DNA of 12,957 nucleotides from an uncultured Eubacteriales bacterium (GTDB lineage Bacteria > Bacillota > Clostridia > Oscillospirales > Oscillospiraceae). The position numbers and the translations under genes are program-made. Below the pieces are notes generated by a model. The model did no database searches and was not told the origin of the DNA. It was given only the letters and a program-made list of their open reading frames with translations. Location: the NCBI GenBank assembly GCA_900544945.1, contig UQXG01000056.1, positions 1 through 12,957 on the forward strand, given 5' to 3'. Shown one piece after another: positions 5,204 through 11,625 of the stretch. Numbering within the stretch: the first letter of the stretch is position 1; every line of letters begins with the position of its first letter.

Positions 5204-5482
5204 ATGAGCAGAAGTATCAAGAAGGGCCCTTTCGTAGCTCCTGAGCTGTACAAGCGTGTGGAGGAGCTGAACAAGGCCGGTGACAAGAAGGTTCTGAAGA
5301 CCTGGTCTCGTTCTTCCACCATCTTCCCCTCCTTCGTCGGTCACACCATTGCTGTCCACGACGGTCGGAAGCACGTTCCCGTCTATATCACCGAGGACAT
5401 GGTCGGTCACAAGCTGGGTGAGTTCGTTCCCACCCGTACCTTCCGTGGTCACTCCGGCAGCAAGACTGCGAACAGCAAGTAA
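5204..5482 (+). CDS. rpsS: 30S ribosomal protein S19
   Basis: S19 of 92 residues, complete. The signatures SRSIKKGPFVAPEL at the N-terminus, TWSRSSTIFPSFVGHTIAVHDGRKHVPVYI in the middle, and DMVGHKLGEFVPTRTFRGH near the end are all present. The protein lies in the 30S head, pairs with S13 and touches the A-site side of the subunit interface. AAGGAGG overlaps the end of rplB, and the gap is 12 nt. The tail after the FRGH motif is short and basic. Nothing unusual is seen. Confidence 0.98.
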   Translation: MSRSIKKGPFVAPELYKRVEELNKAGDKKVLKTWSRSSTIFPSFVGHTIAVHDGRKHVPVYITEDMVGHKLGEFVPTRTFRGHSGSKTANSK

Positions 5483-5491
5483 GGAGGTAGA

Positions 5492-5830
5492 ATGATGGAA
5501 GTTTTTGCACATGTTAAATTCGTCCGTATGTCTCCTCGCAAGGTCAAGCTGGTTTGCGACATGATCCGCGGCAAGGACGTGAAAACCGCCGCCGCTCTGA
5601 TGAGCCAGACCTCCAAGGCAGCCTGTGAGCCCATGGCCAAGCTGCTGAAGAGCGCCATTGCCAACGCTGAGCACAATAACGGTTTGAACACCGAAAACCT
5701 GTATGTTTCCACCGCTGTGGCGAACCCCGGCCCCATCCTGAAGCGCGGCCGCATCGCTTCCCGCCGTGGTTTCGTTCGGATCAACAAGAGAACCACTCAC
5801 ATCACCATCGGTGTGAGCGAGAAGGCTTAA
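5492..5830 (+). CDS. rplV: 50S ribosomal protein L22
   Basis: L22 of 111 or 112 residues. The globular part carries RMSPRKVKLVCDMIRGK (12-28) and the long beta-hairpin spans about 78-102, with PILKRGRIASRRGFVRINKRTTH; in the ribosome its tip lines the exit tunnel next to L4. Two adjacent ATG codons exist at 5492 and 5495. AGGAGG (5482-5487) is 4 bases from the first and 7 from the second, so the second is at least as likely. The rpsS stop codon forms part of the same AAGGAGG region, so the genes are tightly coupled. Confidence 0.97.
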   Translation: MMEVFAHVKFVRMSPRKVKLVCDMIRGKDVKTAAALMSQTSKAACEPMAKLLKSAIANAEHNNGLNTENLYVSTAVANPGPILKRGRIASRRGFVRINKRTTHITIGVSEKA

Positions 5831-5843
5831 TCAGGAGGTAGCT

Positions 5844-6617
5844 ATGGGACAGAAAGTTAATCCCCATGGACTGCGTGTTGGTGTAATCAAGGATTGGGAC
5901 TCCCGCTGGTATGCCCGTGAGGACAAGGTGGGCGACCTGATCGTCGAGGATTACAACATCCGTAAGTATCTGAAGAACAAGCTGTACGCCGCTGGCGTAG
6001 CTAAGATCGAGATCGAGCGTTCCAACGGCAAGGTCAAGATCAACATCAACTGCTCCCGTCCCGGTGTGGTCATCGGTAAGGCTGGTGCCGAAATCGAGAA
6101 CCTGCGCAAGGAGATGGAGGCCAAGCTCGGCAAGAGCGTGAACCTGAACATCGTCGAGGTTCGCTCTCCTGACCTGAACGCTCAGCTGGTGGCTGAGAAC
6201 ATCGCTCAGCAGCTGGAGAAGCGTATCTCCTTCCGCCGGGCTATGAAGAAGGCCATGCAGCAGGCCACCCGTCTGGGTGCCAAGGGCATCAAGGTTACCT
6301 GCGGCGGCCGTCTGGGCGGCGCCGAAATCGCCCGGAGCGAGTCCTATCACGAGGGCACCATCCCTCTGCAGACCATCCGTGCCGACATCGAGTACGGCTT
6401 CGCTGAGGCTGCTACCACCTACGGCCGCATCGGCGTGAAGGTGTGGATCTACAAGGGCGAAGTGCTGAACACCACTCTGCGGGCCGCTGCTCCCGAACCC
6501 GCTCCCCGTGAGCGTCGTGATCGCCGGAACGGTGACCGTCGGAATGACCGCCGGGGCGGCGATCGTCGTCAGGGCGGCGAGAGAAGAAATTACAACCGCG
6601 AAGGAGGTAACCGCTAA
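5844..6617 (+). CDS. rpsC: 30S ribosomal protein S3, with Arg/Asp/Gly-rich tail
   Basis: S3 sits at the mRNA entry tunnel. The type-2 KH domain covers about residues 40-110, with GVVIGKAG at 74-81; the C-terminal domain carries GRLGGAEIAR (155-164). Arg131, Arg132 and Lys135 occupy the positions of the E. coli residues linked to mRNA helicase activity. The product is 257 residues against about 218 in Bacillus. The excess is a low-complexity tail (about 216-257) rich in RR, D, G and N with repeated DRR units, probably disordered and RNA-binding. The last codons of the tail include the AAGGAGG used by rplP, and the stop codon overlaps its start (TAATG). Confidence 0.97.
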   Translation: MGQKVNPHGLRVGVIKDWDSRWYAREDKVGDLIVEDYNIRKYLKNKLYAAGVAKIEIERSNGKVKININCSRPGVVIGKAGAEIENLRKEMEAKLGKSVNLNIVEVRSPDLNAQLVAENIAQQLEKRISFRRAMKKAMQQATRLGAKGIKVTCGGRLGGAEIARSESYHEGTIPLQTIRADIEYGFAEAATTYGRIGVKVWIYKGEVLNTTLRAAAPEPAPRERRDRRNGDRRNDRRGGDRRQGGERRNYNREGGNR

Positions 6618-7048
6618 TGCTGATGCCTAAGAGAGCTAAGTACCGCAAGGTTCAGCGTGGTCGTATGACCGGCACTGCCTCCCGCGGTAACAAGGTTGCT
6701 TACGGTGAGTTTGGTATCCAGGCTCTGGAGCCCGGCTGGATCACCGGCAATCAGATCGAGGCCGCTCGTATCGCCATGACCCGTTACACCAAGCGTGGCG
6801 GTAAGGTCTGGATCAAGATTTTCCCCGACAAGCCTTATTCCAAGAAGGGCCTGGGCACCCGTATGGGTTCCGGTAAGGGCGCTCCCGAAGGCTGGGTCGC
6901 AGTCGTTAAGAATCAGAAGGTGATGTTCGAGATCGGCGGCGTAACGGAGGACGTTGCCCGCGAGGCTCTGCGTCTGGCGCAGCACAAGCTGCCCATCAAG
7001 ACCCGAATCATCACCAAGGAAGTTGAAACTGAGATTGGTGGTGAATAA
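6617..7048 (+). CDS. rplP: 50S ribosomal protein L16
   Basis: L16 of 143 residues, standard length. The start MLMPKRAKYRKVQRGRM is canonical, and so is the later RMGSGKGAPEGWVAVVK (82-98), whose Arg82 aligns with the E. coli arginine that can be hydroxylated. L16 organises the A-site tRNA region and is added late in 50S assembly. Start and stop codons both overlap their neighbours by one base (TAATG with rpsC, TAATG with rpmC), so rpsC-rplP-rpmC form a tightly coupled trio. AAGGAGG lies inside the end of rpsC. Confidence 0.98.
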   Translation: MLMPKRAKYRKVQRGRMTGTASRGNKVAYGEFGIQALEPGWITGNQIEAARIAMTRYTKRGGKVWIKIFPDKPYSKKGLGTRMGSGKGAPEGWVAVVKNQKVMFEIGGVTEDVAREALRLAQHKLPIKTRIITKEVETEIGGE

Positions 7049-7242
7049 TGATGAAGGCAAAGGAACTGAAGAACCTGTCCGTTGAGGATCTGGCCAAGAA
7101 GCTGGACGAGCTGAAGAAGGATCTGTTCATGCTGCGGATGCAGCATGCGACCAACCAGCTGGATAACCCCATGCAGATTGCCGCGACCAAGAAGGACATC
7201 GCCCGCGTCAAGACCATTATTCGCGAGAAGACCAACGTCTGA
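7048..7242 (+). CDS. rpmC: 50S ribosomal protein L29
   Basis: L29 of 63 or 64 residues, with the two-helix hairpin typical of the family: KAKELKNLSVEDLAKKLDELKKDLFMLRMQ, then the second helix with NPMQIAATKKDIARVKTII. It sits next to L23 at the tunnel exit. Two ATG codons in tandem (7048, 7051) are possible starts; the first overlaps the rplP stop. The upstream GGTGGTG is a weak ribosome-binding site, so translation probably depends on ribosomes finishing rplP. Confidence 0.96.
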   Translation: MMKAKELKNLSVEDLAKKLDELKKDLFMLRMQHATNQLDNPMQIAATKKDIARVKTIIREKTNV

Positions 7243-7255
7243 GGAGGATACGTAA

Positions 7256-7516
7256 ATGACTGAGAATAGAGCATTCCGTAAAACCAGAATCGGTCAGGTC
7301 GTCTCCGACAAGATGGACAAGACCATTGTGGTTGCAATCGAGGATAGCGTGCAGCATCCTCTGTACAAGAAGACCATGAAGCGGACTTTGAAGCTGAAGG
7401 CCCACGACGAGAACAACGAGTGCGGCATCGGCGATACCGTGGAGGTCATGGAGACCCGCCCCCTGTCCAAGGACAAGCGCTGGAGACTGGTTCGGGTCAT
7501 CGAGAAGGCGAAGTAA
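7256..7516 (+). CDS. rpsQ: 30S ribosomal protein S17
   Basis: S17 of 86 residues, complete, with the OB-fold signature GQVVSDKMDKTIVVAIE at about residues 13-29 and the later VMETRPLSKDKRWRLVRVIEKAK (64-86). It binds 16S rRNA directly and is needed early in 30S body assembly. GAGGA precedes the ATG by about 10 bases, and the gap from rpmC is 13 nt. There are no oddities. Confidence 0.97.
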   Translation: MTENRAFRKTRIGQVVSDKMDKTIVVAIEDSVQHPLYKKTMKRTLKLKAHDENNECGIGDTVEVMETRPLSKDKRWRLVRVIEKAK

Positions 7517-7531
7517 GGAGGTCGGAAACAA

Positions 7532-7900
7532 ATGATTCAGGAAGAAAGCTATCTGAAGGTTGCCGACAACACTGGCGCCAAGGAAATCCACTGCATCCGT
7601 GTGCTGGGCGGCTCCAAGCGGAAGTACGGCAACATCGGTGATGTCATTGTCGCTTCCGTCCGTAAGGCCACTCCCGGCGGCACTGTGAAGAAGGGCGAGG
7701 TCGTCAAGGCTGTGATCGTCCGCTCCAAGCGGGGCGTTCGCCGTGAGGACGGTTCCTATGTCCGCTTTGATGAGAACGCTGCCGTGATCATCAAGGAGGA
7801 CCGCAACCCCAAGGGTACCCGTATCTTTGGACCTGTGGCCCGTGAGCTGCGTGAGAAGGATTACATGAAGATCCTGTCTCTGGCTCCCGAAGTCATCTAA
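7532..7900 (+). CDS. rplN: 50S ribosomal protein L14
   Basis: L14 of 122 residues, the invariant bacterial length. It begins MIQEESYLKVADNTGAKE and includes VRSKRGVRREDGSYVRFDENAAVII (68-92) and GTRIFGPVARELRE (98-111). It lies at the subunit interface, forming bridges to the 30S, and is the docking site of the silencing factor RsfS. AAGGAGG overlaps the rpsQ stop codon region. The sequence is fully typical. Confidence 0.98.
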   Translation: MIQEESYLKVADNTGAKEIHCIRVLGGSKRKYGNIGDVIVASVRKATPGGTVKKGEVVKAVIVRSKRGVRREDGSYVRFDENAAVIIKEDRNPKGTRIFGPVARELREKDYMKILSLAPEVI

Positions 7901-7915
7901 TGGAGGACCGAAGGA

Positions 7916-8221
7916 ATGAACATTAAGAAGAATGATACCGTTATCGTCCTGTCCGGCAAGGACAAGGGCGTTAAGGGCAAGGTGCTGGTCGCCATGCCCG
8001 CTGAGAACAAGGTCATCGTGGAGAAGGTCAACGTCGCCACCTGCCACACCAAGCCCCGTAAGCAGGGTGAGCAGGGCGGCATCGTGAAGAAGGAGACCCC
8101 CATCCGCTCCTGCAAGGTGGCTCTGTTCTGTGAGAAGTGCGCCAAGGGCGTTCGCGTCGGCTACAAGATGGTTGACGGCAAGAAGGTCCGGGTATGCCGC
8201 AAGTGCGGCGCCGAAATCTGA
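7916..8221 (+). CDS. rplX: 50S ribosomal protein L24, zinc-ribbon form
   Basis: L24 of 101 residues, an assembly-initiating protein that lies near the tunnel exit. The KOW motif is at the N-terminus (DTVIVLSGKDKGVKGKVL). The C-terminal part carries Cys72, Cys75, Cys94 and Cys97 in a CxxC-x18-CxxC pattern, as in the zinc-type L24 of Thermus; Bacillus L24 lacks these cysteines. Two more cysteines (43 and 66) do not fit the ribbon. TGGAGGA upstream provides the ribosome-binding site, with a 15-nt gap after rplN. Confidence 0.97.
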   Translation: MNIKKNDTVIVLSGKDKGVKGKVLVAMPAENKVIVEKVNVATCHTKPRKQGEQGGIVKKETPIRSCKVALFCEKCAKGVRVGYKMVDGKKVRVCRKCGAEI

Positions 8222-8239
8222 GAAGAGGAGAGTTGAATC

Positions 8240-8782
8240 ATGGCTAGCAGAATGCAAGAAAAATATGTCGCTGAGATCGCTCCCGCTCTGAACAAGAAGT
8301 TCGGCTACAAGAGCGTTATGCAGATTCCCAAGCTGGACAAGGTCATCGTCAATGTCCGCTGCGGCGAGAGCAAGAACAACGCCAAGGAGATCGAGGCCAT
8401 CGCCAAGGATCTGGCCACCATCACCGGCCAGAAGCCCATCACCTGCAAGGCTCGCAAGAGCGTGGCTAACTTCAAGCTCCGTGAGGGCGAGACCGTTGGC
8501 GTGAAGGTCACCCTGCGCGGCGACAAGATGTACGAGTTCCTGGACCGTCTGTTCAGCGTGGCTCTGCCTCGTGTCCGTGACTTCCGGGGCATCAACCCCA
8601 ACTCCTTTGACGGCCGCGGCAACTACGCCTTCGGTCTGAAGGAGCAGCTGATCTTCCCTGAGATCGAGTACGACAAGGTGGACAAGATCCGTGGTATGGA
8701 CATCGCAATCTGCACCACCGCTACCACCGATGAGGAAGCCAAAGAGCTGCTGAGCCAGCTGGGCGCTCCCTTCACCGCTTGA
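8240..8782 (+). CDS. rplE: 50S ribosomal protein L5
   Basis: L5 of 180 residues, normal length. Diagnostic regions are IPKLDKVIVNVRCGES near residue 30, GQKPITCKARKSVANFKLREGETVGVKVTLRG (66-97), LPRVRDFRGINPNSFDGRGNYAFGLKEQLIFPEI and the C-terminal GMDIAICTTA. L5 binds 5S rRNA in the central protuberance and bridges to S13. In E. coli the S8 repressor site on the spc mRNA is at the start of this gene; here the notable structure is instead upstream of rpsH. GAGGAGAG before the ATG is the ribosome-binding site. Confidence 0.98.
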   Translation: MASRMQEKYVAEIAPALNKKFGYKSVMQIPKLDKVIVNVRCGESKNNAKEIEAIAKDLATITGQKPITCKARKSVANFKLREGETVGVKVTLRGDKMYEFLDRLFSVALPRVRDFRGINPNSFDGRGNYAFGLKEQLIFPEIEYDKVDKIRGMDIAICTTATTDEEAKELLSQLGAPFTA

Positions 8783-8798
8783 TTAGGAGGAGAAGCAA

Positions 8799-8984
8799 AT
8801 GGCAAAGAAGTCTATGATCCTGAAGCAGCAGGCTGAGGCCAAGTTCTCCAGCCGCCGCTACAACCGCTGCAAGATCTGCGGCAGACCCCATGCTTACCTG
8901 CGCGATTACGGCGTGTGCCGTATCTGCTTCCGTGAGCTGGCCTACAAGGGCCAGATTCCCGGTGTCCGCAAGGCCAGCTGGTAA
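8799..8984 (+). CDS. rpsN: 30S ribosomal protein S14, type Z (zinc-binding)
   Basis: This is the short 61-residue S14 with a zinc ribbon: Cys24, Cys27, Cys40 and Cys43 in CKICGRPHAYLRDYGVCRIC, followed by FRELAYKGQIPGVRKASW. It acts late in 30S head assembly. Gram-positive genomes often carry a second, zinc-free S14 elsewhere as backup for zinc starvation. AGGAGGAG lies upstream. The next gene follows only after a 129-nt structured gap. Confidence 0.98.
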   Translation: MAKKSMILKQQAEAKFSSRRYNRCKICGRPHAYLRDYGVCRICFRELAYKGQIPGVRKASW

Positions 8985-9113
8985 GGCGAGTTACTAATGT
9001 AAACAAGATTCGGAGAGTCCCGGGAAGATGGCTCCAGTTCTGGAGCGCATTCCCCGGATACCTCCGGGTCTTCAACGGGTAAAGCCCGTAACTTCTTAAA
9101 GGAGGATTTTAAC
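8985..9113 (+). promoter_or_regulatory. Structured 129-nt spacer before rpsH, possible translational control element
   Basis: No gene lies here. A long imperfect hairpin runs from 9018 to 9058: GCTCCA (9031-9036) pairs with TGGAGC (9041-9046) around a GTTC loop. The stem then continues outward through GGGAA..TG (9022-9030) with CATTCCC (9048-9054), and TCC (9018-9020) with GGA (9056-9058). A second hairpin, ACGGG (9075-9079) with CCCGT (9085-9089), follows. CCTCC (9061-9065) could pair with the rpsH GGAGG (9101-9105) across it and hide the ribosome-binding site. S8 is the known spc-operon repressor in E. coli, so autoregulation by S8 is the natural hypothesis. No promoter or terminator was recognised. 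Confidence 0.6.
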
Positions 9114-9512
9114 ATGCAAATCACCGATCCCGTAGCAGATATGCTGACCCGTATCCGGAACGCCAACTCTGCTAAGCACGACACTGTGGATGTCCCCGCT
9201 TCCAACCTGAAGAAGGCCATTGCGCAGATTCTGCTGGACGAGGGCTACATCAAGGCCTTCTCTCTGGTGGACAACGGCAATCAGGGCGTCATTCACATCA
9301 CCCTGAAGTACCTGGCGAAGAAGCAGCCCGCTCTGTCCGGCCTGAAGCGCGTCTCCAAGCCCGGCCTGCGGATCTACGCCGGCGCTGAGGAGCTGCCCAA
9401 GGTTCTCAAGGGCCTGGGCGTGGCTATCGTCTCCACCTCCAAGGGTGTTATGACCGACAAGAAGGCTCGCGAGCTGCACATCGGCGGCGAAGTCCTGGCT
9501 TTCGTCTGGTAA
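9114..9512 (+). CDS. rpsH: 30S ribosomal protein S8
   Basis: S8 of 132 residues, the usual length. It starts MQITDPVADMLTRIRNAN and ends with the conserved GVAIVSTSKGVMTDKKARELHIGGEVLAFVW block (102-132). S8 binds helix 21 of 16S rRNA as a primary assembly protein and represses spc-operon translation in E. coli. AAAGGAGG (9098-9105) is 8 bases before the ATG and may be masked by the upstream CCTCC. The gene opens the second half of the cluster after the 129-nt spacer. Confidence 0.98.
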   Translation: MQITDPVADMLTRIRNANSAKHDTVDVPASNLKKAIAQILLDEGYIKAFSLVDNGNQGVIHITLKYLAKKQPALSGLKRVSKPGLRIYAGAEELPKVLKGLGVAIVSTSKGVMTDKKARELHIGGEVLAFVW

Positions 9513-9526
9513 GGAGGATTTCGTAA

Positions 9527-10072
9527 ATGTCTAGAATTGGTAGAAAGCCGGTTATCATCCCGGCAAACGTTACGGTGGACATTGCCGAGGGCAATGTTGT
9601 GACCGTTAAGGGTCCCAAGGGCACCCTGACCTACACCTTCCATCCCGACATGATCCTCAAGGTTGAGGGCAACGAGATTATCGTTGACCGTCCCGACGAG
9701 GAGCACCTGCACAAGTCCCTGCACGGCCTGACCCGTACTCTGCTGCACAACATGGTAGAGGGCGTTGAGAAGGGCTATGCCAAGGAGCTGGAAGTCAACG
9801 GCGTTGGCTACCGTGCTGAGAAGAAGGGCAATCAGCTGGTTATGCGTCTGGGCTTCTCCCACGAGGTTATCGTGGACGAAATCCCCGGCATCACCATCGA
9901 GGTTCCCGCTCCCAACAAGGTTATCATCCACGGCATCGACAAGCAGGCTGTCGGCCAGTTTGCCGCAGAAGTCCGCGGCAAGCGTCCCCCCGAACCCTAC
10001 AAGGGCAAGGGCATCAAGTATACCACTGAGGTCATCCGCCGTAAGGTTGGTAAGACCGGTGGCAAGAAGTAA
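9527..10072 (+). CDS. rplF: 50S ribosomal protein L6
   Basis: L6 of 181 residues with two similar beta-sheet domains. MSRIGRKPVIIPANV opens the first; the second ends with the conserved PPEPYKGKGIKYTTEVIRRKVGKTGGKK tail, which contacts rRNA near the sarcin-ricin loop and L7/L12 stalk base. Length and motifs are normal. AAGGAGGAT overlaps the stop codon of rpsH, with a 14-nt gap. Confidence 0.98.
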   Translation: MSRIGRKPVIIPANVTVDIAEGNVVTVKGPKGTLTYTFHPDMILKVEGNEIIVDRPDEEHLHKSLHGLTRTLLHNMVEGVEKGYAKELEVNGVGYRAEKKGNQLVMRLGFSHEVIVDEIPGITIEVPAPNKVIIHGIDKQAVGQFAAEVRGKRPPEPYKGKGIKYTTEVIRRKVGKTGGKK

Positions 10073-10087
10073 TGGAGGTGTGCCGAA

Positions 10088-10447
10088 ATGGTTAGCAAGA
10101 TCAATAAGAAGGCTATGCGCCTGAAGCGGCATATCCGCGTTCGCGGCAAGATCTCCGGCACTGCCGAGCGTCCCCGTCTGAACGTGTTCCGCTCCAACGC
10201 GAACATCTACGCCCAGATCATCGATGATGTGAACGGCGTTACCCTGGTTTCCGCAAACACCCTGGAGAAGGGCTTTGAAGGTGCTACCGGCAATGCAGAG
10301 GCTGCAAAGAAGGTGGGCACTGTCCTGGCAGAGCGTGCTAAGGCAAAGGGCATTGAGGAAGTCGTGTTTGACCGCGGCGGCTATGTTTATCACGGCCGCG
10401 TCGCTGCCCTGGCTGAAGGCGCCCGCGAAGGCGGCCTGAAGTTCTAA
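10088..10447 (+). CDS. rplR: 50S ribosomal protein L18
   Basis: L18 of 119 residues, typical. The N-terminal basic part with KRHIRVRGKISGTAERPRLNVFRSNANIYAQIIDD leads into the globular fold, and GYVYHGRVAALAEGAREGGLKF closes the protein. L18 binds 5S rRNA with L5 in the central protuberance. TGGAGGTG lies about 9 bases before the ATG. There are no oddities. Confidence 0.98.
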   Translation: MVSKINKKAMRLKRHIRVRGKISGTAERPRLNVFRSNANIYAQIIDDVNGVTLVSANTLEKGFEGATGNAEAAKKVGTVLAERAKAKGIEEVVFDRGGYVYHGRVAALAEGAREGGLKF

Positions 10448-10465
10448 GAGTGAGGAGGAAAGAAA

Positions 10466-10972
10466 ATGGCTTATAATAAGACGAACAATGACGCTCCTGA
10501 GCTCATTGAGAAGGTCGTTTACCTGAACCGTGTTTCCAAGACCGTTAAGGGCGGCCGTGTCATGAAGTTCTCCGCTCTGGTAGTTGTTGGCGACGGCAAG
10601 GGCACCGTGGGCTACGGCCTGGGCAAGGCTGCCGAGGTTTCCGAGGCCATTCTGAAGGGCATCGCCGATGCCAAGAAGAACATGGTCAAGATTTCCCTGG
10701 CCGGCGACACCATCCCCCACGACGTAATCGGCATCTTCGGTGCCGGCACCGTCCTGCTGAAGCCCGCCCCCGAAGGCACCGGCGTGATCGCCGGCGGCGC
10801 TGTCCGTGCGGTGATGGAGGCTGTGGGCATCCGGAACATCTGCGCCAAGTGCCTGCGTTCCAACAATCCCCAGAACGTTGTCAAGGCCACCATGGCTGGC
10901 CTGACTTCCCTGCGTTCCCCCGAGCAGGTTGCTGCTGTCCGTGGCAAGAGCGTAGAAGAAATCGTTGGTTAA
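10466..10972 (+). CDS. rpsE: 30S ribosomal protein S5
   Basis: S5 of 168 residues, normal length. The N-terminal dsRBD-like domain carries VSKTVKGGRVMKFSALVVVGDGKGTVGYGLGKA (23-55), the loop region where spectinomycin resistance mutations fall in other bacteria; the sequence looks wild-type. The C-terminal domain carries TIPHDVIGIFGAGTVLLKPAPEGTGVIAGG (82-111). S5 affects decoding fidelity and lines the mRNA entry tunnel with S3. A CxxC pair (Cys126, Cys129) occurs where most relatives have A/L-K-S, without a known role. GAGGAGG gives a good ribosome-binding site. Confidence 0.98.
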   Translation: MAYNKTNNDAPELIEKVVYLNRVSKTVKGGRVMKFSALVVVGDGKGTVGYGLGKAAEVSEAILKGIADAKKNMVKISLAGDTIPHDVIGIFGAGTVLLKPAPEGTGVIAGGAVRAVMEAVGIRNICAKCLRSNNPQNVVKATMAGLTSLRSPEQVAAVRGKSVEEIVG

Positions 10973-10986
10973 GGAGGGCAATTAAC

Positions 10987-11169
10987 ATGGCAAACCTGAA
11001 GATCACACTTGTTAAGAGCCTGAACGGTCGCCTGGAGAAGCACATCGCCACTGCCGAGTCCCTGGGACTGCGGAAGATTGGCCAGGTCACCATCCAGCCC
11101 GACAATACCCAGACCCGTGGTAAGATTGCCAAGATCGGCTATCTGCTCCAGGTCACCGAAGTTGAATAA
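10987..11169 (+). CDS. rpmD: 50S ribosomal protein L30
   Basis: L30 of 60 residues, the usual bacterial short form: KITLVKSLNGRLEKHIATAESLGLRKIGQ then NTQTRGKIAKIGYLLQV. The true start is the ATG at 10987, 8 bases after AAGGAGGG; the same frame is open farther upstream inside rpsE, but that extension is unrelated to L30. Context rpsE-rpmD-rplO is conserved across bacteria. Confidence 0.97.
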   Translation: MANLKITLVKSLNGRLEKHIATAESLGLRKIGQVTIQPDNTQTRGKIAKIGYLLQVTEVE

Positions 11170-11184
11170 GGAGGAGAAGAAGAA

Positions 11185-11625
11185 ATGAAGCTTCATGAAC
11201 TTTCTCCCGTTGCCGGTTCCACTCAGATCGGCAAGCGTAAGGGCCGCGGCCATGGCAGCGGCAACGGCAAGACCGGCGGCCGTGGCCACAAGGGCCAGAA
11301 GGCTCGTTCCGGCGGCAAGGTCCGTGTGGGCTTTGAAGGCGGCCAGATGCCTCTGGTTCGCCGGATCCCCAAGCGGGGCTTCATCAATGTGTTCGCTAAG
11401 CCTCTGACTGCTGTGAACGTCATTGCTCTGAACGCCTTTGAGGACGGTGCTGTCATCGACGCCGCCGCGCTGATTGAGAACGGCATCATCGCCGAGTGCC
11501 CCAACGGTCTGAAGATCCTGGGCAACGGTAACCTGACCAAGAAGGTAACTGTCAAGGCTGCGGCTTTCTCTGAGTCTGCCAAGGAAAAGATTGAGCAGGC
11601 AGGCGGAAAGGCCGAGGTGGTCTAA
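11185..11625 (+). CDS. rplO: 50S ribosomal protein L15
   Basis: L15 of 146 residues, standard. The N-terminal half is a Gly/Arg/Lys-rich extension (about residues 13-55, with KRKGRGHGSGNGKTGGRGHKGQ and GFEGGQMPLVRRIPKRGF) that threads into 23S rRNA, followed by the globular domain ending VKAAAFSESAKEKIEQAGGKAEVV. AAGGAGGAG sits before the ATG. The stop codon TAA is followed with no gap by the GTG start of secY. Confidence 0.98.
   Translation: MKLHELSPVAGSTQIGKRKGRGHGSGNGKTGGRGHKGQKARSGGKVRVGFEGGQMPLVRRIPKRGFINVFAKPLTAVNVIALNAFEDGAVIDAAALIENGIIAECPNGLKILGNGNLTKKVTVKAAAFSESAKEKIEQAGGKAEVV

Noticed and set aside
4334..5800. 488-codon open frame on the minus strand across rplB, rpsS and rplV
   Set aside because: It is antisense to three clear ribosomal genes, has no family resemblance, and arises from strong codon bias that removes stops on the opposite strand.
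9374..10981. 535-codon minus-strand open frame across rpsH to rpsE
   Set aside because: Same shadow effect; low-complexity composition and no plausible ribosome-binding context.
10849..10986. N-terminal extension of L30 into rpsE
   Set aside because: The frame is open but the extension is unrelated to L30; the ATG at 10987 has AAGGAGGG at proper distance and gives the canonical 60-residue protein.
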